From assembly GCF_000003815.2 (NCBI RefSeq), contig NC_049984.1:16688495-16752494 (forward strand): a stretch of 64,000 nt of DNA. The letters run 5' to 3'. How positions within the stretch are numbered: the first letter of the stretch is position 1; every line of letters begins with the position of its first letter. Shown one piece after another: positions 23,201-38,300 of the stretch. The stretch is from Branchiostoma floridae. Its lineage: Eukaryota; Chordata; Leptocardii; Amphioxiformes; Branchiostomatidae. The translations under genes were made by a program, and so were the position numbers. The notes under the pieces are model-generated. The model made no database searches and was not told the DNA's origin. It was given only the letters and a program-made list of their open reading frames with translations.

Positions 23201-26200
23201 GGCCCTCCCCCCTCTGACGACCGGCCCTCCCCCCCCGCTAAATATCGACCAGTCCCTTAGAGACTGTGCTTGAAAGAATTCAGACTTTGTTGTGCGTCCC
23301 TCCGGATAGCCCAATCAGTGATGGATCACCCAAAGCTTCAAATGGTCGCTTAAATGGACCTCTATAATGGATGGGTTCCGGTCTACAATGTCCAACATGA
23401 GAGCGACTACAGAAGGGATCCAGAAGACATAATGGGGATGTTCCTTATGTTTTTCTTTCTGATGGGAGCAGTTTAAAGTTTCTTTTATAACATTTGTCAC
23501 TAACACTAACTTACTAAGTGCGTCAGATTTGAATGCAGCATTTATGGAGTGCTTCAAGGTACATAGCCTGGTTACCAAACCCCAGCCCGATCTCAAGTAT
23601 CTATCGTGCAGGGGTCTGGCCGGATGGGATAGGAACTCTTCTCAATTTTGCACCTTATAGTGGGCAAAAAACCCCACCAATAGAACAACACAGGATCAGC
23701 AGGAGGTAATTACACCCCTGCCATGATTGGTTAAAGACCCCCAACTGTACTTTTTGAATCCATAACGTAGCTGATTCGCTACTGTGATAGCCTGCTGACC
23801 AACTGTGGTGTGTTGTAGCTGGCTACCTGTGGTGAGAGTGGTCATCAATCCTAGGTTCTCCTCCCACTGATCAACGGGCCTTCGAGAACCTTTCTACAGC
23901 CATGTTGCCAGACCCCAACACGAAAGATATATCTTGAGGTTGGGGTATGGAATCCAGGCTACAAGGTACACTGCACTGATGTACATCTAAAAGTTCAAGG
24001 GACATATATCCGCCCCCGTCCTGCTACTCTCTCCAGTAGGGTGCATGTCGGGTGAGCGACAACAGCCGGAATTCGAACTCTCATATGCTTGGTCAAGTGG
24101 CAGGGTCGCAAACCACTAGACTATGCTTGCTACACCAAACTACATGGAGCTAACCAGTATGAACATGTCTGACATAATTTCGAGTTGTCTAACCTGACTT
24201 CAGCTTAACCAACTATTTAGCATTCAGTATGGACGCCCAATTTTTTTTTGGGAACTAGGACTGTTGGAGTATTAAGTTTTCTTTTGACTCGTGAGAAAGC
24301 TTGACTTGGTTCTATGCGTATATCATTGTATCATCATTGGAAAAATTACATTAACTTGCCATGAATGTGTTTGGAAAACATGTATCAAACAAATAATGAA
24401 ATTGTCAGTGGCAGTCTAATCCGTATGAAATCTTAATAACATTCTGCACAATCTTAATAACATTCTGCACAGCATCTCTATAAAAGTTAGACTCCCTATT
24501 ATGACAGTGATGAATTAGATTGTGAGCACCCCAGTAAACCATCAGTTTAAGATAGAAGAATTCTGATCATTATAGGAAGACTAATTCTCGAATTACTATA
24601 ATTCAAGAGGAGAAATATTGTTAGGTTCAAACAGTTTTCACATTACATGATTACTATAGACTATAATTTGCAGGAAACTGTACTTTTTTCTATCCTTAAA
24701 CTCATACTTATTGTCCGGTATGCAGGACGATACATGTATATGTCTGGCTTCACAAATATACTTCAATCATAGTTTGTAATGGATTACCAGACGAAAAAGT
24801 AATCTGCAGAAATCACGTTACGGGGCAGACTCTTAGCTGGACTCCATACATTTAGGATGACAAGCCGTTACAAATTCAATGTACAACTTCATATGTGTGA
24901 TTACTCGCTACCTGATTTTTTGCCAATAACATTCATATAAAGGAAAATACATTTCTACTAGCCTGTAAAATTAGATCTAGAACTTGCCCCATGGCGTAAA
25001 TTGGATTCCAGGATGGAATCTACAACAAATGTCACAGGTGGTCACTGGTGAAAAATGTGTCCAATCACTCGGAGGCTGCCCAGCCAACTTGAAAAGGCAC
25101 CTTGCCTTGTGAGCCAGACAAGTTCTTGCTTCATGTCTAAGACTGAAATTTTCTTTTCCTAATTCCAGTTAAAAGTTAAAGATAAAAGTCCTTCCAGCAT
25201 TAGACGGTGCATAGGGTGGCACCCATCTCAGTTTCTGTAGCCCTGAGCCACACAACTTTGAGCAATCACTACAGCAGGGGTCTAGTCCACTGGTAGTGGT
25301 GTGTGTTCAAACTTCCATACTCTTCCCCAAATGCTGACTGCTAAGCAAAGAAAGCAGCATGTACCATTTTAAAAGTCTTTGGTATGACTCGACCGGGGAT
25401 CAAACTCGAGGCCTATCGAATGCAAGGCAAACACTCCACCTATTTGGCCATTGCACCGGTTTCTTATACAACATTTCACCAAAGACTGTGTAAGTAGGAC
25501 ATTGTATCATGTAGCAATGTTGAGCAATGGAACATCTGCAATGTACATTTACACAGGGCTGTTAGTGAACTTCTTCTCAGAGTGTTCAACTCTCCTATTT
25601 ACTCACACTGTAGATCCTAATATAGCAAAGCTGTGTCATACAGATACATATGCAAAACCCAATGGAAACATATATCTAATATTTGTGACCAACTACTCCA
25701 CCCAATCATAGAAAAACCTGCAAGCCTACAGTCTCTAATTGGCATTTAGGAAATCTGCCAGACATATGTCCTCTAAAGCAAACATTAGAGACCCCTGAAT
25801 GGGGAAAAAGTGAAAAATAAACACAGGAGATATCTCCTCTTTTGCTGAGTGTGTTTCTCCTGTGTTTCTCGAGTTTTGACTATTGAACTTGGAAGAGAGT
25901 CATTAGTCTAACAGTTTTAACTAAAAGGATAGAGACAGTGGCAAGACAACATACAGCAGTATACAGAAAAGCTACAAGTTGGAAGAGTGAAGAATGAGTG
26001 GTTGTGTTACCTTCAGCTGATCGGGGTCCTTCTCATCATACAGGTGTGACAGCACAGGTACAAACACACACAGAACAACACACATGGAGAGACATGAACA
26101 GTTACATGTACATGTATGCATGTCACATCAATGGTTCTTAGAGTCCCACCAAAACAAGAGCAACATAACTATGTTCTAATTTTTGCTTCACTTGTAAAGC

Positions 26201-29200
26201 CTCTGTCACACAGAGTCTCTACGTATATGTCAATTATGCCAAAAGATAGCTGAATTCAACGCCGGGGACTTGTGTGTATCTTTACCCTGAAAATTTTCCT
26301 CCCTCACATTAGACCGTGCTTCCAAGCTACAAACATCAGCCAATCTGTGAAAATTGCACAGGGATCAAGACAACACTGGCGTAGTACGGCTGAAAATGTC
26401 ATTTAAAGCTTGTATGCAGACATCTGATCAATTTTCTTGCTGTGTGACAGGTGCATTACAAATATTTTGAGCCCTCATCATGTGATGTGGATCAAATAGA
26501 GAAGAGGCAAAAAATACACATGGAGCTTTTATGTTTTGTTTATAGACATCTAAGAACCATGATGTTGAATTGGTGTATAGACAATAATGTCATTGTAATG
26601 TTGGATGCATGAACATTTCAAATGTTTCCAGAAACGTTATCTTACCGAAGTGTGATTTTGGTGAAAATGAAAATAAGGAGATATTTTTAGACAGAAAAAG
26701 CACATTAACGAGAATCAAACCGTCAGAAACACCACTTATATGAAGCCTTTAACTAAAGGAGGAAAATATGAGCATAGCATGTTGTTATAGACACCAAATC
26801 CACAGTGGGATTTATAGTCTCTATCAAGAATTCTCAGCGTCTGTCATGATCAGCAGATCTAGCGAGAGATTGCACATTTCCCCAGGCACACCTATCATGT
26901 GGAATGCATTCCTGTAGGTACATCTGTTTTCAATGGTGATCTATCATCATGCCTAGACTGTACTTTGAATACACTTGAACCTGTATCACATCATGCACAT
27001 TATTAAGACATAGCACATTAAGTACATGCAGCTATAACGTATGTCATATTCATAAATAAGGTTGGAAGTCAGGAAAGAAGTGGATAGTTGAAGCCTTATT
27101 GCTACAATGTATCATACTGGCAGGTAGGACACATAAAGCAGGTAGGAAAAACTTTCTTCCTAAACCATAGTGAGTTGCCAGAGAAGTAACAGCTTTCAAA
27201 TTGGTTTATGGCAGTTAGAAAGAACAACACACCAGGACAACAGGCAACTCAGTCATTTGGTTTTCGGGAAAATGTATGAGTTTCGTTCCAACTGGATCAT
27301 ATGGACCTTACTCATTATTAGAAATATTCCGGTTGCGTTTGACAGAGCTATGGACAAAATTCCACTTATGTTCTTGGAAATATACCATTCGGTTGCAGGT
27401 TCATAATGTGTAACTGTTGAGTCAGGGTATTTGAAGTTAGAAGCATCCATCTATGTGGAGATAGGCAGGGTTGTAGTCAGCCTGAAATATTTTCCCATCC
27501 TCATGCAGCTGCAAAATCCGTCAAAGGATGGAAGGATGGGCACTGGCTACAACACTTCTCCAGAAGTCTTGAGTATTGAAAGATAAATATAAGTTTGAAA
27601 ATGGAAAATTGACAAGCTTTCATACAAGAGCACATTTAGAGTTGATAAAAAGATGTTTGATGTAACGTGTGGTTGATATATGTACTAGGCTAGTAGCATT
27701 CCCGCATAAGGACGAAGATGTGGTGATGGCAATGAGGCAACTGTAGATAATTCTGTAGGAAGTACATGTAATGATAAAGGCTACCAGAAAGTACTTTCAT
27801 ATGTGTTGTTATAGTTCAAGGATTAAGGAAAATCTTGTTTATGGGATTCATCTGTCAGCAGCAGAACCTACATTTCAGCACCAAGGACATGCATAAATTC
27901 CACAAGCAATTTTGACTGGTGCTTGTCTAGATCTCATATTCATCAGACTCAGGCTGCAATATATGACCACACAGCTAAATCTTTTATCAATTTATAGTGC
28001 ATCAGATTCTTGAAGCAAGCCTTCAAGCGTGTGCATTAATTCTGTCACCAATACTGTATATACAGGGCTCGAAATACCACCTGCATATGCAGGTTAGTGC
28101 ATGTAAAATTGGGGCTGTGCAGGTATTTCTGGTATCTACCTGCACCTAACCTGCACTGGGTTTTATACATAAATGTCCTATAATGTAGATGTAATGTAGA
28201 TAGCAATGGTTCCTGAACAATTTTCGTATGATCCTAAATTCAGAGTGGTGCAGGTAAAATTTGTCTGGTGCATGTAATTTTCAATGTTACCTGCATCTGA
28301 GCAAGTATGTAGAAAAAAGTATTTCAATCCCTGATTATCTCTAAGCAGTAAAGTGCAGAGTGCATTCTGCCTCGAAGCATTATCTTGAGACATGCTCTTA
28401 TGTAACAAGCATCAGAATCAAATATGCAACATTACTGTTTAAGAAAGCCTGTCCTTGGGCAATAGTGTCAAATCAAATTACCTGAGATTGATACTAATAT
28501 TTTTCTCTCCTCTGAGAGAGACCTGAGGGTGTGTGTTGTCGCTGGGCTCAGGGTGGTATCGATTTTAATAATCAGTATACTGATGTTCCCAGCAGAGATG
28601 TTCTGAACACGCACTAATAACAGATCATGCCGTCTTCCGACAGCTTTCCTATACGGGAAGCCTTGCCGGTAATGTTCCCTTACTGGATCGATGGAAAACC
28701 TATTTTTTTCCAGTTGCCGATGCCTCAAAACAGGCAACTCGGTCATTTGGTTTTTGGGAAACTTATGAGTTTCGTTCCATCTGAATCATATGGATCTGAA
28801 GTTACATCTATTATTAGAAATATTACAGTTCTGTTAGACAGAGCTGTGGATAAAATCCAACTTATGTTCTTGGAAATATGCCATTTGGTTGCAGGTTCAT
28901 AATGTATAACTGTTGAGTCAGGGTATTTGAAGCCTAGAGTAAAGTAGCATAGAAGCTTTGCCTGTCCAAATAGAGATGTAGAAATTTATCAGAATTTTGT
29001 TGGAAAACTTGCCTACAGCAACCAAAGCTAGTGAGTAAAAGTGTGCTTTTATCTTTGATAGATGGATGATCTGTGGAACTTTCTTTTTTTTTTTTGATCA
29101 CAGAAATCAGAGGACATTGTGCCATGGTATAAATGTGATATGTTTGCTGCAGTGTCCCAAATAGTGTAAAGGCAGCTTTTATTGCATGGTTAAGTAAAAA

Positions 29201-29352
29201 GAGTACCTTTAACTTGTCAGAATATGGCTTATGTTGGGAAATGATTTTTTCTCTGAAACAATGAGATATACATTTTATAATGTATAAGGCAGTTGAGGTG
29301 AATGCCAAAAGCTTATCCTATATTGTCAAGACTTAGCACATGTACACAAGGG

Positions 29353-29395
<43 letters not shown>

Positions 29396-32300
29396 CGTGT
29401 GTGCACATGCGCATGTTAACACTAATCCAGAATAAAATGTACTGTTCATACACAAATTCGTATCGAGAAAGAAAATGGTATGATTTGATGTGTATTTCTA
29501 GCTACCATTCTTCTTTTTGCTGACAATGGTAGAGCATCATATCAATGAAATCTACTGATGGTAAAAAAAAAAAGATTTTTTAGAGTGCATAATCTTAACA
29601 GCACATCACAATTTCATGCAATAAATAAGACCAAATCTGAGAAAACACAGGCAAATTAGTTGTGCTTTTAATGTACAGTCAAACCTGTATTAGCAGCCAC
29701 CTTTGCATAACGGCCACCTGCCCATAGTGGCCACTTTTTGTCGGTCCCTTGGATTCGTAATGATTAAGAAATAGGCTTAGCGGCCACCTGTCCAACGCGG
29801 CCACGGCCACACGATTTCCGGTCCCGCAGGTACAAAAACACTGCCGATTACGGCCACGCGGACCGCTGATCTATGTTTCGGCACGCGTTCGGCCATATAC
29901 AGCTGCCGTATCGTCACCCTACGCCGGATTTAAAACCTCTTTGATTTATTTTCAAAACAAAACTTCGTAAACTGGCGCTACCCATACCCGCCGACAAGCG
30001 AGGTCATATAAGGTCAATAGACGACACCAATATTACAGAGGTAAATTGCGTTAAAGTTACGTTCTAATACACTATCGCTTAGGTTAATTTTTATCACAAA
30101 AACTTTCTAAATGAATTGTTACAAAGACAAAATGATATGAACTTCAGACTATGGTGGATTTTATTCTTACATTTATTAAGAGATAAGTCTAAAATGACGA
30201 GACTTTTCTTGTGAGTACCACATTAGCATAATGAGGGAACCTGACGTGTGAACGCGGGAGGGAACACACGGACGGCGAAGTATCAAAGGATACAAGACGA
30301 AAGATCAAAGAAATATGACGATACCGGTCTCTTCAGACAATATCAACTGTAGAACATTTAAAACTTTTTATAGCTTTTGTTTTCTTAATACATATAGTGT
30401 AAAATCATTGCAGTACATGTACAGTACTATATTATGTGAATAAAGATCAGTGGGTACTAAAACCATGTGTAACTTATTGCTTGTGGTCAATTAATTAGCA
30501 TATTCTCTATAGTGGCCACCTCTCTATAGTGGCCAATTTTGACCAGTCCCTTGAGTGGTCGCTATAGACAGGTTTGACTGTACTTCAAAATACATTCCTC
30601 TGATTACTTGTTAAGCAAACATGACATGATATCTAGGTTGATTCTAATTGACAGTGCTACATTAAACAAAGGCTTCAGAGACCTGGCCAATTTTACCTCC
30701 ATTGAGAGTACCACCGTAATTAATGGAACCAATTTCAAGACTCAGCATAAGAAATGGAAATTTCCCTGATTGGGGTTGATAAACTCATACTAAATAGTTT
30801 GAGATGAAATATTTATGAAGTCACGGCTTATTTGTTTGCATGAAAACTGCTTCCAGAGCAGATTTTTTACAACAGAGGAAATTAGCGGGAACCCTGGAAT
30901 AACCCATTATGACTGGCAGATAGGGAAAGTTTATTGTGTGGGTCGGCAAAAAAAGCAATTAAGAAGAAGCAATTGTGTCCATGTAGGTCAAACATGAAAA
31001 GAAAAGAAGTAATTATAAGATGTAAGAGAACCAGAATGGGCTGAGTTTTCTTGTTCTAGCCTAAGATGTACATGTATGGGCAACATACTTTGTAATGGGC
31101 AATTTTGTTTTGTTCTGGCTTGTAAAATGTAGGAGAAACAAAATGAGCAATTTTGTTCACTGACAGTCATTTTCTTTTGTTATGATCCATCAAAGAAAAT
31201 CTGTTTTAAAACAAATAACTGGCTGCTCAAAAAGAGAGGAGATGGCAACGACTTCAGAAAAATGATGAAAAGAAGAAAACAGACAGAAAGAAGGAAGGAA
31301 AGACAGTACTCAAGTAGACAGTCAAGATAGAGATGCAACACATATCTTTGAAATATTCATGATCAAGCATATTCACCACATCCGTGCAGAAACAATCTGA
31401 TCACAACTAGTACTGGAGCATAGACAGAAATATCTGCACAGACATGAAAATATCTGCACAGACACGGAAATATCTGCACAGACACGGAAATATCGGCAGA
31501 CACGGAAATATCTGCACACCCCAACACACAGAGAGGCAACAGACATGCAACAACAACACAGGAGGAAAGTAGAGTGACTGAACTGGTGTCCCTGTGGTCC
31601 TGAGTTCGCGAGCCTTGTAGCTGCTCCAAGTTTGGGATTTTGTCCTGCATGTTGCCCATTTTGAGGGTACCTGGAAGAAACCATGATTGTGATGCACATA
31701 TCTAATGGCAGGGTAGACAGAAAGGGATATTAAAGCATTCAAAAAGGAAAGAAACAGGGAAGGCTTTGCTAGAAAACAATGAAATGCTTACATGCATGAA
31801 CATAGTGATATAGTTTTCAAGCAAGTTGTCTTCTACTCATGGAAAAGACCATCTTAAAAGAATTGAAAGAAGCAATGATTCGTACAGATTAAAGGGAATT
31901 CTACATGGCAATGCCAGCAGCCACAAAAAAAAAGCCTGATAGAACTTGTATACTTGGGCCTCCCACAGAAAATTACTTAGTTGTGCAATTTGATCTTTGT
32001 TCATTCCTTCGAAGAAGAAAAAACCCTGGCACAAAAAGGAAGACTAGGATATGCCATATATGGATGCTGTACAGTTTGGCTACGACAGTCTTAGCAATAA
32101 CAATTTCCTGGAGATAACTAATGCCATGTTACAACATTTTGGGGCCACATGAGAATACAACAAAGTCATGCTTTTATTCAAAGCACCTACTAATTAAGTT
32201 AAAAGCTATCTATCAGCAAGGAGGTTTTGATAAGAAAACCTCCTTGGTCTCACAATAACGTCCTCAGACCAAGGAAGACAATTATACACAAAGTCATGCT

Positions 32301-35300
32301 AAAGAAATATTTCCTTTGGAAGGGTTAACAATTGTCATCTCTTTGTCTCCTACAAAATAGAAATGTCAGAAAAGCGACACTGACAAGATTACCCTCACCT
32401 GTCTAGCATGACCGCAGGTCTTTCTTCTACCAGGAAAGAACTCTCCTTGCCAAGAAGCAAATTCCTACCGCCGACTACTTAAGACGAAGACGTTTCTCCA
32501 CACTATCCAACTCCCAGTTCAATCAGCGAACTAACATTAAGGCTAGCAGATACGGTGCCACCGGTTGCAACCAAATCAGCTTGAGGGATTGCAGAACACC
32601 TAACCCGATCTCAATGATATACAATGACCCACAAGCCTAGAAACAACTGGACTGATTCCATTGCAAAAACTTTTGTGGGGAGGTTAAGATTTTTTTTCCT
32701 TATGAAATCAACATGTTTATAGGTCACAAAACTGTAATTATGGTGAACATTCATGTGGGGTACAAACTAGGTTATGGTACAAAGGGTACATGATAACTTC
32801 CTTAAACCTATAAGAACAGACAAGTGTAAGGAACTGGAATGGTTCATTCCAACATTATCCCCCCTATACAAAGGTAGGATACTGTAAATGTAGAAATGTT
32901 TGTGGTGGTTTTATGTTTGTGGTTTTCGCGTTGGAAATTTAACGCAAACTTAAAACCATCGCAAACATTTTTTCCATCGCAGTAAGTAACTACAGTGGAT
33001 GGTGCTACCGCAAAACTAAAACCACCGCGAACAGTCCTTTTCCCGCTATCATGAAATTAATTCCCCGCAAACTTAAATGCATTTGCAGTAAGCCGAGGGT
33101 GTTTTCTTATCAACGCTGACCTCAATCTCTGTCACAATCGCTTGTCCATTTTAAGACACTGCGCCAATGGTAATGCTATATTGATGGTTTGGCAACAAGA
33201 ACAGTGGAACCATAGTACTCCAGGGAGCAATCTCTCCCTCCTGCCACCTTCCAGAGAAATTACACATAGTGTCCCATTTGTCCCATTTGTATTTCAAACA
33301 GAGCTTTCTGCTGACTGTATAACAATGGAATGATGCCCTAGATTTGAGGAGAATGACAAATTTATAGCATGCACAGCCACAGTCTGTTGGGAATGTGTTT
33401 AATCTGCTTTTCATTAAACTTTCTTAATGATAAGCATGACAAACTACTGTTCTTAATGTACAGTTAATCCTGTTTGTGACTGAGTACCTTCATCTATCTA
33501 AATGGAATGAATCTGTGCCAAAGTTCTACAGTTAAATGAGGAAGAGGGGTTTAAACCAGATTACCACAGGTATGAGTTATACCTGTACATCTACATTTAT
33601 GACAGCTCACAACTGCCAAATATAAAAAAAGACACAATATATGTAAATATGTATCCTTGGAAATAAGCAACAGGCAGTTTCAAACATATTTATGTCGCAT
33701 TGTAAGAAAGGAAAGACCTGCAAGCAATTGGATGCTACAGTACAATGTACGTAACATTGTCTCTCATTGTAGAGCATGTCCATTACAAATACATCATACT
33801 ATTATGACTTTATACTATTATGACTTTAGTTCTATTTATACGGTATCGATATGACTCAATGCACCTTAACAGCTTAACATTGGTCTATAACCCGCTGACA
33901 ATACAAGTAGGCTAGGAGAATTACTAGATAGATTAAGTCATAGAAAAATACAAGATTCAAACAAAATGAAATTACATTTTGTATACCATGTGACTGATAT
34001 AGATTTTTCTACCAGTATTGGAGAAGCCTGAGTCAAAGATCTATGGCACAAGAAAACAGAGCCCGTTTGTTTGGCCACGTCAACTATCCAAGCAGCAGGG
34101 ATACATCATTTCCACCGCTTGTCTGGCGTAATTGTAGGGCAGGGGCTAATTCAATAGTCAAGTGGGGAACAACTATGGCACGTCACTGGGAATAAAAGGT
34201 ACACAATGCCTGCAATTATTATCAACCTGCACAACCCTACCCTTAAGTTTATTGCCAATAAATTGCCGATTACAAGAAAAATTTATTCACAAGTAACAAG
34301 TCCGGCTGAAGGGACATAAGGCTGAGGTTTGTGATGATAAGCAGGGGCTAATTCAAAGTGGGCACGTCACTGGCAATAAAAGGTACACAATGCCTGCAAT
34401 TACTACCAACAGGCACAGCCCTACCCTCAAGTTTCCATTATTCCCAATAAACCGCCGATCACAACTTTATTCACAGATAACTGCAGACTTATAAGTCTGA
34501 CTGAAGGTACGCAGGGCAGAGGTCTGTGATGACGAACGCTTCAATACGAGTCATCAGTGTGTGTGCGTGCTCCTGTGGGGCTGCCGTGTAGCATCAAGGA
34601 ACGGATACTTTTTATTATAGACTTTGGGAGGATTAACTTCCTTGTACTGGTATGCGTTTTCACGAGAAGTAAATGCCTCTGGGACTAATGACAGCAGTAG
34701 ATGGTATCAGTAATGACTGGAAAAATATTGGTCCATTGTATTTTGAAAAAATGATTATAGGGGTTCTAAGATGATGGAGAGGTATGAAAGAACCTCTCTT
34801 GTAGGAATAATTGCAGAAATAATCCATTCTGATAGATACATGTATATACATGTATGAAAATCCAAGCTTTAAAGAGGACATATTATATTATGGCACCAAA
34901 GTGGGACAAAAGATCAATATAGAAATGTTAGAACAAAATATGCTTTAAGTTTGTTGGAAAAAAGCACATTGTTGAAGTTCAGATCTACTTTGAATGCAAA
35001 ACTGAATAAGAACAGTAAAATTCTTAACACCATGATGATCGTAAAAAAAGATATCTCTTAGGCTTTCTGTGAGTGACTACGTGATCCCTCTAGTGTGTAC
35101 ATAATTTACAAATCCTTCCTAACATCCCCTCTCCATTAGAGACTATGAATGCTGTGCAAATGCTAAGTGACGAAAGATTATGTAATATGTTTGGCAGATA
35201 ATAATTGCTCAACAAATTTCATAGATTTTTGTGTATTTTGTGTCCTTTGAATCATACTTTTACATCTTAATAACATGAAATTCAAATTCAATGGTCACAA

Positions 35301-38300
35301 AAATCAAATTTAGGATGCTGAAAAGGAGGCCTTGTGAAAAGAAGGAAAGATTCCCAACACTGCTAACGGCAGGCTATAACGTTACACATGAAAGAAAGCA
35401 ATAACTGTCATCAGCACCATAACTCCAAGGCTTCGTAACTATAGCACATAAGCTTCACAAATGATCCTCACTTCAGAAACCTTTCTCATCTTGTACACAG
35501 GCTGTACATCACAAACTAAGTTATCTAAAAGCTCCCAAAGACACTTAAGATACAAAATGTACTTCCTCGGGAATGTCTTTGTTCCGCTGATTATACTTCC
35601 CCGAGTACGTCTTAGTTCCAATGTCTTTTACAGCCCAGCTAATCTCTCTACCCTGTGGAACTCCTAGTCATAATGGCAACCTCATAAACTAGTCTTACAT
35701 GTCGACTCTATCCATCAGAAGGGGTTACTTGGTGAGACTGATATGTATCTGCAGTAAGGCCACAGCAAGTAAATTCTATGGATGACATCAGCGCGCTCAT
35801 TCATTTTCGCCTGATTTCAGAAAGAAGAAACAAGATTTTTTTCCCCTCTTCGGGGATGGTCAGATAGATCAAAATAGACAAACATGTTGTGTTGAAGCCT
35901 CAAATAATTATACTTGTAGAAGTGACACTAGGGAGGTAGCCATGACTATAGTTACAGAAGTGAAACTTGTTGGATACTAGTAAAAGTGCCACCAATATGG
36001 AAGCCATCAATGTATTTGCCAGCTTGGCAAGTGATACCAGTGTACAACACTAGTATCACTTTTACTACACTAGTTCACTTCTTTAATACAGGAATAAATG
36101 CCTTAAGTTGTTAGCTGCGATGCCATGTTTTGTCACTTCAAATCTTGTTACGACGTTTATGGTGTCTATTTTGAAAATTTCCCCATCTTGTTTTTTTTTG
36201 GTGGTATCTCATAATTTTTGCACTCTGCAAAGGATGTCATCCATAAAATTTACTTACTGTGGCCTAAGACTGATATGTATCTGCAGGCTGCAGTCTCAGC
36301 ATATGCACAGGTTTCTCTCAACAGAGTCTAGGATGAATTATTGATCAAAGTGCCGGAAATTTTGACAAGCTTCCAACAAGGAAATCACACAGAGGAAATG
36401 GCATGAGATAGTACCATAAAGCATCCAGTGTACTGTAAAGTAAAATATGGTATAGCTCAAGTTTGAATCAAAATTGGCCAGGTAGTATAGCCGCCATTCA
36501 GCATACTGTAAATGCAGAAATGTTCGCGGTGGTTTTATTTTCGCACTTTTTGCGGTGGCCACTTCACCGCGAATTCAAAACCACCGAACATTTTTCCATG
36601 GCATTAAGAGATTACAGTGCATGGTGATACGGCAAAACGAAAAGTCCTTGTTCCCGCTGCCGTGAAATAAAATCTCCGCGAACTTAAATGCATTTACAGT
36701 ACACACAACTTAACAGGCATTTATGCAGTTAGATACATAACACCTATGGAGAAGTCACACATATAAACCATTTACTCCCACTGCTATCTGAAGCGATCTA
36801 ACATAAATGCCCCTATACTGTATTTGATGACAACAGGTTTCATCAATCAGGCTCCATCAATATGTAATGTAACTTTAACCCCCCAAATGGACATTCAAAT
36901 TTTATGACTACTATCTGGTGATTTCTATCTACATTCAATCTGACACCAAGCAGTTTTGAGACAAACCAGACCTAAGTAATATTGAGCTGGCTTCTTTATT
37001 CAGCATACAAAGACTGATCTTAAATCTTTATTTTGTAACCAATCCACTCATGTAACAGCCATGGGACCAAAACAGAAATTATGTGCAGTAAAAATCAATA
37101 AGTGGGATGGGTTTGTGGCCAATCTGTGGCCAATGTACATCCTTTTATGCCCCTGTTACACATATAGCCAACTCCAGACCATGGTTGGTTAGTTAGTCCT
37201 GAGTAAGGCCACTGGGGAGTTGGCGGGTACGAGTCCCTTGAAGTGGCCTGTGCCATCTGAGATGAATTTTGAAGTCATGTTCTACTTGGATGCAATCGTT
37301 CACCTTTATCCATTGGGTAACCTATTTCCATTGTTTTTAAAAACAGGGTATTTATGGATATCAAGATGGATGGTGCGACATGTTGAAGATAACTGGAACA
37401 TTCTGAAAATATTGCATTTTGAAACCACCATGCATCTGTTCACTTAATGTCCTCATACCCTGTTTTTAAGAACAACGGATATAGGTTACTCCACAGATAA
37501 AGGTGAACTAATATTATGTACCTGCCTAGACTTTGGGAATGGTGATAACTTTCTGCATGGACAAGATCCATAACCATTTGACTCTGGCTTATCCCTTCTT
37601 ACCACAGTTTAGTCCATTCCAACTCCTTATCTGTAACTAAAGGTAGTTTTTAGGTCAAGCTAGCTTGAGTTGTGGTATGAATAATTGATCCACTGCTGTA
37701 AATTGTACAACTGGTATCTCACAATCTACCCACAGTCCATCTTTTTCTCTAGGGTTACAAATAACTGCCAATATTAGCTTTTTTGTTTCTCTGGGCATAT
37801 CTGGATATATCTAGCATTCCCCTGAAGAAAACAACACCACTTATCCAACTGAGTTGACCTCTGCTTAAAAGGGCATAAGAAAGGCTTTTGACTCAAAGGA
37901 GACAAATGCAAGCAAGCGATTGAAACAAAAATGACTATTGTGCAAAGAAAATAAAAGAAAATGGAAAGTCTACGGGGATGTCTACAATACAGGAACTCGT
38001 GAATCGGAACAACCTGAAGCAATAATAGCAAGAGACATACAAAAGTAGTTGAGAAACATTTCTTTACCTTTCAAGTTACAGAATATTCAAATAAGGCAAG
38101 GGGAATACAAAAGAAGGCTCTTTGCAATCCATATGTAAGTTCACTGTCCTTGGTGCTGAATTATGTAATGTTAGTTCACCTTTATCCGCGGGGTAACCTA
38201 TATCCGTTGTGTTGCTAAACAGGGTATCCAGGGATATCAGAGTTGATGGACGGCAGTTTCAAATTGTAATATTTTCAAAATATTGCTGTTTGAAACCATC

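Noticed and set aside
24040-25462. Possible true tRNA genes on the minus strand
   Set aside because: A and B boxes are recognisable, but the acceptor and anticodon stems do not pair and the bodies continue as in SINEs.
28468-28746. 92-codon minus-strand frame next to the 220-bp duplication
   Set aside because: The duplicated part has the same in-frame TGA in both copies, so the apparent frame conservation is better explained by a recent repeat.
31430-31520. Tandem GACACGGAAATATCTGCACA units as a possible structured element
   Set aside because: Simple 20-bp minisatellite of about five units; nothing beyond local slippage is needed to explain it.
32395-32480. Minus-strand exon ending GACAG|GTGAGG
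   Set aside because: One frame is open (EFASWQGEFFPGRRKTCG) but the acceptor side is purine-rich and nothing links it to another exon.
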